NCBI RefSeq assembly: GCF_928381405.1
Contig: NZ_CAKMSB010000011.1
Span: forward strand, 41,532 to 105,531
DNA length: 64,000 nucleotides
Source: Rothia nasisuis
GTDB lineage: Bacteria > Actinomycetota > Actinomycetes > Actinomycetales > Micrococcaceae
Direction of reading: 5' to 3'
Part shown: positions 8,172-15,671 of the stretch, in pieces
How positions within the stretch are numbered: the stretch's first letter is position 1
Layout: each line of letters begins with the position of its first letter
Position numbers and translations under genes: made by a program
The notes under the pieces: model-generated
The model's database searches: none
The model's input: the letters and a program-made list of their open reading frames with translations, nothing else
Told to the model about the DNA's origin: nothing

Positions 8172-9307
8172 CTTTTACATCTGGTGATTCCGTAGGCTTT
8201 GTTGGTTACCGTGGCATGGTCGGCTCCGTGCTCATGAAGCGCATGCTCGAAGAAGGTGACTTCGAGGGTATCAACCCGGTCTTCTTCTCCACCTCCCAGG
8301 CCGGTTCAGCAGCCCCCACCTTCGGCGGCGCGTTGGAAGAGTCCACTCTCAAGGACGCCCACGATATCGACGAGCTCGCCAAGCTGCCCGTCATCGTGAC
8401 CGCCCAGGGTGGCGACTACACCAAGGCAGTACACACCCAGCTGCGTGAGCGCGGCTGGAGCGGTCTCTGGATTGACGCCGCCTCAACCCTGCGCATGAAC
8501 GATGATGCCGTCATCGTGCTTGACCCCATCAACCGCGACGTCATCGACCGCGGCCTGGAGTCAGGGGTTAAGGACTTCATCGGCGGTAACTGCACCGTCT
8601 CCTGCCTGCTCATGGGCCTGGGCGGCCTGTGGAAGCAGGGGCTGGTTGAGTGGGGCACCTCCATGACCTACCAGGCAGCCTCCGGTGGCGGCGCCCGCCA
8701 CATGCGCGAGGTGCTCAAGCAGTTCGGCGATATCAACGGCTACGTAGCAACCGAGCTGGACGACCCCGCGTCCGCCATCCTTGAAATCGACCGCAAGGTG
8801 CTGGAACTCCAGCGCTCCGGCGACCTCGACACCACCCAGTTCGGCGTTCCCCTGGCCGGTTCGCTGATTCCCTGGATTGACTCTGACCTGGGCAACGGCC
8901 AGTCCCGCGAAGAGTGGAAGGCCGAGGCTGAGTCCAACAAGATTCTGGGCCTTGAGGGCGATGACCGCGTGGTTCTTGACGGCCTGTGCGTGCGTATCGC
9001 AACCATGCGCTCCCATTCCCAGGCTCTGACCTTGAAGCTCAAGGAAGACCTGACCGTTGAGGAAATCGAGAAGATTATCGATGAGGACAACGAGTGGTCA
9101 AAGGTTATCCCCAACACCAAGGACGCCACTGTCGAGGGTCTGACTCCCGTTGCGGCGTCCGGCACCCTGGATATCCCTGTGGGCCGTATCCGCAAGCTGA
9201 ACATGGGCCCCCAGTACATTTCTGCTTTTACGGTGGGTGACCAGTTGCTCTGGGGGGCCGCAGAACCTGTGCGCCGTATGCTGAAGATTGCAACCGGCGC
9301 CCTCTAA
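8168..9307 (+). CDS. asd: Aspartate-semialdehyde dehydrogenase (E. coli-type)
   Basis: A 379-residue enzyme making aspartate semialdehyde for lysine/DAP, threonine and methionine. [17 protein letters not shown] binds NADP, Cys142 in [11 protein letters not shown] is the acyl-enzyme nucleophile, and [24 protein letters not shown] and [16 protein letters not shown] match E. coli Asd almost word for word. Most actinobacteria use the shorter, distinct Asd usually next to lysC; here it follows folA and no lysC is nearby. A putative promoter inside folA suggests it can be transcribed separately. The unusual type may reflect ancient transfer. Confidence 0.96.
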   Translation: MTFTSGDSVGFVGYRGMVGSVLMKRMLEEGDFEGINPVFFSTSQAGSAAPTFGGALEESTLKDAHDIDELAKLPVIVTAQGGDYTKAVHTQLRERGWSGLWIDAASTLRMNDDAVIVLDPINRDVIDRGLESGVKDFIGGNCTVSCLLMGLGGLWKQGLVEWGTSMTYQAASGGGARHMREVLKQFGDINGYVATELDDPASAILEIDRKVLELQRSGDLDTTQFGVPLAGSLIPWIDSDLGNGQSREEWKAEAESNKILGLEGDDRVVLDGLCVRIATMRSHSQALTLKLKEDLTVEEIEKIIDEDNEWSKVIPNTKDATVEGLTPVAASGTLDIPVGRIRKLNMGPQYISAFTVGDQLLWGAAEPVRRMLKIATGAL

Positions 9308-9316
9308 ACTGGTGCT
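9305..9316 (+). promoter_or_regulatory. Putative leaderless promoter -10 for gntR-type gene
   Basis: TAAACT at 9305-9310 then 6 nt (GGTGCT) and ATG 9317, the same arrangement as for asd and gluQ. It overlaps the asd stop region. Confidence 0.4.
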
Positions 9317-9742
9317 ATGACCAAGAATGAAATGCCCCCGCTTCACGGCTCCCACCAGGAGCTGTGCGGGGGCATTCGTGCTTTAAATTTTAGGGTTGAT
9401 AAGGGGTCGGACGTGCCGCCCTACTCCCAGCTACGCCGCGCTATTATCGCGGCGCGGGCCTCCGGAGTGCTGGCTGCCGGAGATAGGCTACCACCTATGC
9501 GGGCGCTGGCGGCTGAGACCGGCCTGGCAGTGAACACGGTGGCTAAGGCCTACAAGGAACTAGAGGCTGCCGGGGCCATTGAGACCCACGGCCGGGCCGG
9601 GTCTTTTATTACAGCCCTGGATTCTACAGCGCACAAGGCGCAGACCCTGACCGAGAAATACATTACAGCTATGCGCAAGCTGGGCTTTGAGGACCGGCAA
9701 ATCTACGAGACCGTGAACCACATGCTGGGGTTGGAGGGTTAG
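9317..9742 (+). CDS. GntR-family (YtrA-like) transcriptional regulator
   Basis: A 141-residue protein with a winged helix-turn-helix (PPYSQLRRAIIAARASGVLAAGDRLPPMRALAAETGLAVNTVAKAYKELEAAGAIETHGRAGSFI) and only a short helical C-terminus, the architecture of YtrA-subfamily GntR repressors, which commonly control ABC transporters. No transporter is next to it here, so its targets are unknown. It starts a few bases after asd. Confidence 0.88.
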   Translation: MTKNEMPPLHGSHQELCGGIRALNFRVDKGSDVPPYSQLRRAIIAARASGVLAAGDRLPPMRALAAETGLAVNTVAKAYKELEAAGAIETHGRAGSFITALDSTAHKAQTLTEKYITAMRKLGFEDRQIYETVNHMLGLEG

Positions 9743-9762
9743 TCTCACAACGGACGCCACGC

Positions 9763-10167
9763 TCAGCTTCCCCTGTAATGCTCCCCCGTCGGGCAGTAGT
9801 GCCTGCGATTCTCGCGCTTAGCCCAGCGAGCTGCCTCCCTACGGCGGTGGGCCCGGCGCCGCTTGGCCTCCAGCTGCCTCCACGCTGCCAGCACCTTGGC
9901 CCTGGCCCACACATTCAGCCGGTGCGCCCAGTGGAACTCTGTGCCCCACAAGCTCATTCCCATAAAGATAAAAAGCCAGCCTGGCCCCGGCGTCACCAAC
10001 ATGATTAGACCCGCAACAATGCAGATAAAACCAAGCGTGATAATCACCAGCCGGTGGAGCAGTAACAGGGCAGGGTGGCGCCCCATCAAGGCGCGCAGGC
10101 GCTCCATTCGCCGGTGTAACCGCCCACCCTGGCCACCGTTAACTTCGCGTTCGAGACTCATACCCAA
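9763..10167 (-). CDS. PGPGW-motif membrane protein (TIGR02611-like)
   Basis: A 134-residue protein with two hydrophobic segments around VIITLGFICIVAGLIMLV and WLFIFMGMSLW, separated by the diagnostic TPGPGW motif, and a strongly basic tail (KRRRAHRRREAARWAKRENRR). The family is widespread in actinobacteria with no established function. It lies directly after murB on the same strand and is probably co-transcribed. Confidence 0.8.
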   Translation of the reverse strand: MGMSLEREVNGGQGGRLHRRMERLRALMGRHPALLLLHRLVIITLGFICIVAGLIMLVTPGPGWLFIFMGMSLWGTEFHWAHRLNVWARAKVLAAWRQLEAKRRRAHRRREAARWAKRENRRHYCPTGEHYRGS

Positions 10168-10173
10168 CCAGCG

Positions 10174-11274
10174 TTAGAGAGTGAACCCTACAATCACGGG
10201 CTCGGGTTCCAGCTCCACACCGAAGGCCTCGCGGACACCGGCGCGTACAGCCCGCGCAATGGCGGCAATATCTTCGGCTCGTGCTTCACCCCGGTTAGTA
10301 ATAGCCAGGGTGTGTTTGGTAGACAGACCTGCGCGCCCCCCAGCAAGCTCGAGAGCCTTACCACTAAGGCCAAAACCTTTCTCAAAACCAGCGTGCTGAA
10401 TCAGCCAGGCTGCAGAGAGCTTGACCCTGCCATCAAGGGGCTCCCCGGTAGGAGTGGTGGCCGGGTAGCGGGGGGCATCCGCAGGTAACTGACCCAAGGC
10501 GTCCTCGCTCACAATGGGGTTGGTGAAGAAGGAGCCGGTGGAGTAGGTGTCGCGGTCAGTGGCATCCAGCACCATGCCCTTGCCTGAACGCAGGCGCAGC
10601 ACGGTCTGCCGAACCAGTGCTGAATCTGCTCGCTGACCGGCCTCAACGCCCAGCTGGCGTGCCAGTTCAGCATAGCGAATCGGGGCAGATTGTGAGCCGT
10701 GCGGCAGCTGGAAGTCCACGGTCAGCACCACATACCGTGGCGACCCATTGACCGTGGATTGTTTGAGTACCGAATCCCGGTAGGCAAACTTAAGGTCAGC
10801 ATTTGCAAAGGTCTTATAGCTACCGGTGTGGCGGTCCCAGGTGCGCACCGAGGCAATGGTGTGAGCCACCTCAGAACCATAGGCTCCCACGTTCTGCACG
10901 GGGGTAGCGCCCACTGTGCCGGGAATACCAGAGAGGGCCTCTATACCCGAGAGCTCATGCTCCACAGCATAGGCCACGAAATCATCCCAGGTGTGGCCAG
11001 CCTGCACGCGTAAGGTGGTTCCACCACAGGTGTAGTCACTGACGGTCTCAATGCCCTGCGAGGCGATATGAACAACCGTTCCGTCAAAACCCTCATCGGC
11101 TACCAGCAGGTTGGATCCCCCGCCCACAAGCAGCAGGTTCTCCCCCGCAGCATCGGCAGCGGTTACAGCGTCAATCACCTGCTGCTCGTTCGTTGCCTTC
11201 ACATAGCGGCGTGCGGGGCCGCCCACGGCGGCGGTGGTTAGTTCACTCAAAAGCATGTCAGTCACGCTGACCAT
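10174..11274 (-). CDS. murB: UDP-N-acetylenolpyruvoylglucosamine reductase
   Basis: A FAD-dependent enzyme of peptidoglycan precursor synthesis that reduces the enolpyruvyl group to give UDP-MurNAc. Visible landmarks: LLVGGGSNLLVADEGFDG (FAD binding), IPGTVGATPVQNVGAYG, YRDSVLK, the proton-donor Ser in TGSFFTNPIV, and the C-terminal catalytic Glu in EPEPVIVGF. About 366 residues from ATG 11274; other starts at 11295 (GTG) and 11256 (ATG) are possible because none has a clear SD. It belongs to the longer actinobacterial MurB type. Confidence 0.95.
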   Translation of the reverse strand: MVSVTDMLLSELTTAAVGGPARRYVKATNEQQVIDAVTAADAAGENLLLVGGGSNLLVADEGFDGTVVHIASQGIETVSDYTCGGTTLRVQAGHTWDDFVAYAVEHELSGIEALSGIPGTVGATPVQNVGAYGSEVAHTIASVRTWDRHTGSYKTFANADLKFAYRDSVLKQSTVNGSPRYVVLTVDFQLPHGSQSAPIRYAELARQLGVEAGQRADSALVRQTVLRLRSGKGMVLDATDRDTYSTGSFFTNPIVSEDALGQLPADAPRYPATTPTGEPLDGRVKLSAAWLIQHAGFEKGFGLSGKALELAGGRAGLSTKHTLAITNRGEARAEDIAAIARAVRAGVREAFGVELEPEPVIVGFTL

Positions 11275-11351
11275 TCTACCGGCTGCACTCAGCACCTGCC
11301 TGCCCGCTAGGAGGAGGCAGACTGCGCCCTATCCCTCAGCGCCTATACGAG

Positions 11352-12581
11352 TCAAAGTTTTTCAGTATGGACGGGCCTGCCCGATGCGGCAACGCCAAGA
11401 CGGCCGGTCAGAGCCAGCGAAATCACCACAAAGACTAGTACCACCAGCAGGCCGTTTCTGATACCGAAGTGCTCCCCCAGCAAGCCCAGCAGGGGCGGCC
11501 CGCCCAGGAAGGCAGCGTAACCAATCGTTGAAACCACAGAGACACGAACGGCAGCCTTGAACCGGTCGTCTGAGGCAGCTGACATGCCGGTGGGGAACCC
11601 CAGAGAAGCACCCAGACCCCACACCAGCAGACCCACAAACCCCAGGGGCACGGTGGGGGCAAAGATGAAGAGGGCCAGGCCAACAAGTGCCAGGGTGCAG
11701 GTGACTCGGAGCACAGGCACTCGGCCGTAGCGGTTGAGTAGGGCGGTGCCGCCAAAACGTCCGAGCATCATGGCAACCACAAAGGTGAAGTAGCCCAAGG
11801 AACCAACCGTATTACTGGTGCCATAGTCGTGGGTCAGGGCGAGCGCCACCCAGTCATTGGCGGAGCCCTCGGCTAGGGCCATGCCGAGCACAAAGATACC
11901 GACGAGGATGGTGTGCTTGTCGCGCCAGGCGTCGCGCACCCGGTAGGACCCAACGGCAGCGATGGCCTGTGTGTCGTCCTGCCCGTAGTTTTCGCTGTGA
12001 CAGAACTTGAGAGACACAAGGACGAGCACGGCGACGGCGAGCGCGAAGTAGACCATGTGCAGCCAGAAGGGTAAGCTCAGGCGGGTATCGAGGGTGCCGA
12101 TGGCTGCGCCTGCCACGGTACCGATGGAGAAGAAGCCGTGCATGATGGGGGTGACGTAGCGGCCCAGGGCGCGTTCGTTGGCTATGCCCTGCACGTTGGA
12201 GGCTACGTTCGAGACAGCTGAGCCGAGCCCCTGCATGATGAGACCCAGCAGGGTGAGCAGGACGCTGGTGAATTGCACTCCGAGGCCGATGAGGATCATG
12301 CCGGTGACGGTGGTGGCGTAGGCTGCTGCGATGCAGCGGACGGCGCCGAAGCGGGCCACCAGGGTGCCCGAGAAGCTGACCGCGCAGAAAGAGCCCAGGG
12401 TCATACCGAGCAGGAGTAGGCCCATGGGCCCGGAGCTGAGCCCTAGACCGGTAGCCACATCGGGTAGGCGGGTCAGCAGGGCAGAGACAACCAGGCCACT
12501 GGCAAAGAAGAGACCCAGCACAGCCCGGTACCAGTTTTTGATGTTTCGGTCGGTGAGCTGTGCGCGGGAGGTCTGGGCCAT
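11352..12581 (-). CDS. MFS transporter
   Basis: A 409-residue protein with about 12 hydrophobic segments in the major facilitator pattern; the first loop region reads LPDVATGLGLSSGPMGLLLLGMTLGS. The layout resembles the FucP/YbjJ-like group of MFS carriers. Substrate is not inferable. It lies between the hadB-like gene and murB, all on the minus strand. Confidence 0.85.
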   Translation of the reverse strand: MAQTSRAQLTDRNIKNWYRAVLGLFFASGLVVSALLTRLPDVATGLGLSSGPMGLLLLGMTLGSFCAVSFSGTLVARFGAVRCIAAAYATTVTGMILIGLGVQFTSVLLTLLGLIMQGLGSAVSNVASNVQGIANERALGRYVTPIMHGFFSIGTVAGAAIGTLDTRLSLPFWLHMVYFALAVAVLVLVSLKFCHSENYGQDDTQAIAAVGSYRVRDAWRDKHTILVGIFVLGMALAEGSANDWVALALTHDYGTSNTVGSLGYFTFVVAMMLGRFGGTALLNRYGRVPVLRVTCTLALVGLALFIFAPTVPLGFVGLLVWGLGASLGFPTGMSAASDDRFKAAVRVSVVSTIGYAAFLGGPPLLGLLGEHFGIRNGLLVVLVFVVISLALTGRLGVAASGRPVHTEKL

Positions 12582-12704
12582 GGTGTGAGGGTCAATTCTC
12601 TAGTGTGTGTCTTACGGTATTTATTTTAGTGGGCAGGCAGGCGGCGGCACCCGTCTGCGGCAGAAACAGACTGGGTGCCGTCGTGTCATCCGCTTACCTA
12701 GTGT

Positions 12705-13169
12705 CTAGGCAAATTGTACGAGTGCCTGAGCCTTCATCAGTACCTTCTGGGGCTTACCCTCGGTGTCTGGGGCGGTGACGGTCAGGTCGATGCGGGCGGT
12801 GCGGGCGCTCTCGTCTAGGGAACCCACTTTGCCCGCAACCGAGATGATGCTGCCCCCGGTTGCCGGGGAGGCGGCATCCGGCGCATCAGGCACCGGAACG
12901 GGCTTCGAAAAACGAGTCTGGTAGTCCACAATCGCACCGGCGTCGCCCGCCCAGTCGGTCACCAGCTGCACCGCAGCGCCCATGGTGAACATGCCGTGGG
13001 CAATCACACCGGGCAGGCCCACGGAGGTAGCAAAGCGCTCGTTCCAGTGAATGGGGTTGAAGTCGCCGGACGCCCCCGCGTAGGCCACCAGGTCAGCACG
13101 GGTCACCGGAATCTCAGCGGCACCAATATCGGTACCTTTCTCAAGGGTCTCAAAGTGTACAGCGGTCAT
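12705..13169 (-). CDS. MaoC-like hydroxyacyl dehydratase, HadB type
   Basis: A 154-residue hot-dog-fold protein with the hydratase signature AGASGDFNPIHWNERFA, containing the catalytic Asp-x4-His pair, and GVIAHGMFTMG. It corresponds to the catalytic subunit of (3R)-hydroxyacyl-ACP dehydratase. Its start overlaps the stop of the HadA-type partner by 4 nt, so the two are translationally coupled and presumably form a heterodimer in fatty acid elongation. Confidence 0.85.
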   Translation of the reverse strand: MTAVHFETLEKGTDIGAAEIPVTRADLVAYAGASGDFNPIHWNERFATSVGLPGVIAHGMFTMGAAVQLVTDWAGDAGAIVDYQTRFSKPVPVPDAPDAASPATGGSIISVAGKVGSLDESARTARIDLTVTAPDTEGKPQKVLMKAQALVQFA

Positions 13170-13615
13170 GATTCCTCCGCCCGAACCAGCAGGGATGAAA
13201 TGCAGGTGGTGACCTTCTCGCCGTCTACAGTGGTGATTTCTTCGCGGGTGGTCAGCATGGCACCTGCGCCCATGATGCGTACGCTATCGACGTGAAGCTC
13301 GGTCAGAAGCTCGTCCCCGGCAACGATGGGGCGGTGGTGGGTGAAGCGCTGATCGGCGTGCACCACGCGAGAGAAGTCGATACCGGCCTCAGGGTCAGTG
13401 ATGAGGGCAGCATCTGCCTTTTGGGCCAAAATAATCGCAAAGGTGGGAGGGGCAATCAGGTCGGAGTAGCCAGCGTCCTTGGCCGCCTGTACCTCAAAGT
13501 GCAGGGGGCTAGAAGCCTTCACAGCAGCTGCGAACTCGCGAATTTTTTCGCGGCCCACAGCGTAGGGCTCGGTGGCCGGGTACACGCGGCCTACAATATC
13601 TTGGTTAATAGCCAT
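13166..13615 (-). CDS. MaoC-like dehydratase partner, HadA type
   Basis: A 149-residue N-terminal MaoC-type hot-dog protein. The segment ASSPLHFEVQAAKDAGYSDLIAPPTF aligns with HadA but lacks the Asp/His hydratase pair seen in HadB, as expected for the non-catalytic substrate-binding subunit. It is the first gene of the hadA-hadB pair. In mycobacteria this pair serves FAS-II; the role in this organism is inferred. Confidence 0.85.
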   Translation of the reverse strand: MAINQDIVGRVYPATEPYAVGREKIREFAAAVKASSPLHFEVQAAKDAGYSDLIAPPTFAIILAQKADAALITDPEAGIDFSRVVHADQRFTHHRPIVAGDELLTELHVDSVRIMGAGAMLTTREEITTVDGEKVTTCISSLLVRAEES

Positions 13616-13721
13616 GGCACCACTCTACGGGGTTGCAGGCTACTACTGAAATGTTTGAGCTTCTCTCGCTCGTACCTTATCCCGCTCAGCCCCTCCGAGA
13701 GGTACCGGAGTGGTCTGATAC

Positions 13722-15020
13722 CTATCCAAGCACCTTGGCCACTGCCTCCCAAGTCTGAATCACGCCCAGGATGCCGAAGAGCACGGCAGTGATGACCAGC
13801 AGGACGTTGGTGGTCAGCCCATTACGCCAGTTATCGGGAATTCGGCGGGTGTTAAGTAGCGCCAAAAGGGTGACGGACAGGAAGGGCATGAAGAGGGCAC
13901 CCAGCACACCGTACAGCAAAATCAAGAAGATGGGGCGGTCCAGTAGAAGCAGGGTCATGGGCGGGAAGGTAATCCACAGCAGATAAAACTTGAAGTACTT
14001 GCCGCCGGTGCGGGTATCGGGGTGCCCCGGTTCTCTGCCTCGCATGGTGCCCCAGAAGTCGGCGAACATGAGGGAAACACCAGACCACACCCCGATAACC
14101 GATGAGAAGGAGGCAGCCCAGAAACCCACCAAAAAGAGGTTGCCAACCACGGTGCCGTAGCGGTCTTTCAGCACTTCAGCTAGGTCGAGTAGGCCTTTGT
14201 CTCCGGCTGAGACAGCCTGGCCAGCTGAGTATAGTACCTCAACGCCCAGAATCAGAGTGGCTGTGACAAAGATACCCGAGAGAATGTAGGCAACAGTGTT
14301 ATCGAGTTGCATCACGCGCATAAAACGAGGGGAAGACCACCCCTTCTCGCGGAGCCAGTAGCCGTAGGCTGCCAGGGTAATCGTTCCACCTACACCACCG
14401 GCCAGAGCCAGCGTATACGACAGGCCGCCAGCAGGAATCAGGGGGACTAGGCCTTTGAGCATCTCCGGGATATTGGGCAGGGTGTATATGGCTAGGCCAA
14501 CAATGAGCGCGAACATGAGCCCTACCAGCACGGCCGTCAGTTTCTCAACCAGTTCATATTTGCCCAGCCACACGCAGATAAAACCGGCTAGCCCCATGAG
14601 CACAGCCCAGATTTTTAGGTCAAAGACGGGGAACAGGGCGGCCAGGGGCATGGCGGAGGCACTCATCGCTGTTGCCCCGTAGACAAAGCCCCAGATAATG
14701 ATGTACGGGGCGAAGTAGGCTGTGGTCCAGCGCCCGAGGGAACGCCAGCCCTCAAAGATGGAGCGCCCGGTCGCTAGAGTGTAGCGGCCTGCCCCTTCCA
14801 CCAGAATAATTTTGAGAACCACACCAACTATCACTGCCCACAGCAAAGCGTAGCCGTAGCGGGAGCCAGCAACCAAAGTAGCTACCAGGTCAGCGGCACC
14901 GATACCCGTTGCTGCTACGACTAGGCCCGGGCCAATAATCTTATACTTCTTAACCGAGTCAACCGGTTCATGCGGGTTAACCAAGAAGCTGGGATACTTT
15001 TCAGAGTCAGGGCGGCTCAT
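13722..15020 (-). CDS. Nramp-family transporter without the canonical metal motif
   Basis: A 432-residue, roughly 11-helix protein. ATG 15020 is preferred over the upstream ATG at 15071 because GGAGGA lies about 7 nt before it. GPGLVVAATGIGAADLVATL aligns with Nramp helix 1, where true Nramp transporters have DPGN; here it reads GAAD. The helix-6 MPH-type metal site is also absent (GVGGTITLAAYGYWL). It is an Nramp-superfamily member whose cargo cannot be assumed to be Mn or Fe. A 28-bp palindrome lies 21 bp upstream of the start and probably controls it. Confidence 0.85.
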   Translation of the reverse strand: MSRPDSEKYPSFLVNPHEPVDSVKKYKIIGPGLVVAATGIGAADLVATLVAGSRYGYALLWAVIVGVVLKIILVEGAGRYTLATGRSIFEGWRSLGRWTTAYFAPYIIIWGFVYGATAMSASAMPLAALFPVFDLKIWAVLMGLAGFICVWLGKYELVEKLTAVLVGLMFALIVGLAIYTLPNIPEMLKGLVPLIPAGGLSYTLALAGGVGGTITLAAYGYWLREKGWSSPRFMRVMQLDNTVAYILSGIFVTATLILGVEVLYSAGQAVSAGDKGLLDLAEVLKDRYGTVVGNLFLVGFWAASFSSVIGVWSGVSLMFADFWGTMRGREPGHPDTRTGGKYFKFYLLWITFPPMTLLLLDRPIFLILLYGVLGALFMPFLSVTLLALLNTRRIPDNWRNGLTTNVLLVITAVLFGILGVIQTWEAVAKVLG

Positions 15021-15040
15021 GAGGATTTCCTCCGTCAACA

Positions 15041-15068
15041 ACACAATGTAATCTGGATTACATTGTGT
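15041..15068. promoter_or_regulatory. Perfect 13-bp inverted repeat upstream of the Nramp-like gene
   Basis: ACACAATGTAATC, centre TG, GATTACATTGTGT: 26 of 28 bases form perfect dyad symmetry. It ends 21 bp before the start codon, overlapping the likely promoter or leader. Probably an operator for a dimeric repressor; the regulator is unknown. Confidence 0.65.
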
Positions 15069-15152
15069 CACATCTGGTGTGACGTGCGCGTAAATTCCCC
15101 TCCCCCGCTCCTATAATCCGGGTTGCACCTAGCTATTTATGACGGGGTAACC

Positions 15153-15221
15153 GCGAGCGTGCACCATATCGCTGAGCGTGCGCCCGCCATGTGCACGCTC
15201 AGCGATATCACGCACGCTCGC
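15153..15221. repeat. Long inverted repeat built from GAGCGTGC units
   Basis: Arms of 10 + 16 paired bases (GCGAGCGTGC and ATATCGCTGAGCGTGC on the left) separated by a 3x3 internal mismatch, with an 11-nt loop at 15182-15192. GAGCGTGC occurs twice in each arm, 19 bp apart. No T-tract follows, so it is not a simple terminator; it could be a REP-like element or a multi-site protein target. Confidence 0.6.
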
Positions 15222-15307
15222 CAGAAGATGGCGCGGGATGGGACACACTTTTCTGCCTACACCCCCCGTTCACTCCTCGTCCTGGTTTATTAGGGTTATA
15301 GGCAAAC

Positions 15308-15339
15308 AAAAAACCTGCCAAGCTTGATACTTGACAGGC
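15308..15339 (-). terminator. Rho-independent terminator of the tRNA cluster
   Basis: On the minus strand CCTGTCAAG / CTTGGCAGG (one G-U pair) followed by six T. Directly downstream of the first tRNA-Thr gene. Confidence 0.75.
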
Positions 15340-15345
15340 TATCTG

Positions 15346-15417
15346 AGCCCCGACCGGGAATCGATCCCGGGACCTCCATCTTACCAAGATGGCGCTCTAC
15401 CACTGAGCTATCGGGGC
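15346..15417 (-). tRNA. tRNA-Thr (GGT)
   Basis: A 72-nt cloverleaf: acceptor GCCCCGA/TCGGGGC, anticodon stem CCATC/GATGG around loop TTGGTAA (anticodon GGT), T-arm with GGATCGATTCC. CCA is not encoded. Its sequence is repeated identically at 15520-15591. Confidence 0.93.
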
Positions 15418-15418
15418 G

Positions 15419-15492
15419 TAGCGGTGGACGGGCTCGATCCGTCGACCTCACGATTATGAGTCGTGCGCTCTAACCAGCTGAGCTACACCGCC
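15419..15492 (-). tRNA. tRNA-Met (CAT)
   Basis: A 74-nt cloverleaf with anticodon stem CACGA/TCGTG around loop CTCATAA (anticodon CAT). The acceptor starts GGCGGTG and has a G-U first pair, and there are no three consecutive G-C pairs at the anticodon stem base, so it is the elongator type rather than initiator. Confidence 0.9.
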
Positions 15493-15519
15493 ATGTATGA
15501 ACAACAGAGCTCATACCAG

Positions 15520-15591
15520 AGCCCCGACCGGGAATCGATCCCGGGACCTCCATCTTACCAAGATGGCGCTCTACCACTGAGCTATCGGGGC
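15520..15591 (-). tRNA. tRNA-Thr (GGT), second copy
   Basis: Identical over the mature sequence to the copy at 15346-15417. The three tRNAs read in one direction (Thr, Met, Thr) toward the shared terminator at 15308-15339, so they are probably one transcript. Confidence 0.93.
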
Positions 15592-15671
15592 AACAGATAC
15601 TACTCTACGATACGCAGAACAATGCGCGCAAATTTAGGACCTGCTTTTTCTGGTGTTCTGAGGCACAGGAT

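Larger units (their letters stand above)
15069..15345. other. Intergenic region with a long hairpin, no gene
   Basis: Between the Nramp-like gene's control region and the tRNA cluster. No coding frame is convincing. It holds the GAGCGTGC-rich long inverted repeat (15153-15221) and the tRNA terminator (15308-15339). Confidence 0.6.

Noticed and set aside
8561..9016. 151-codon minus-strand frame within asd
   Set aside because: Antisense to a near-complete match to E. coli Asd; low-complexity content.
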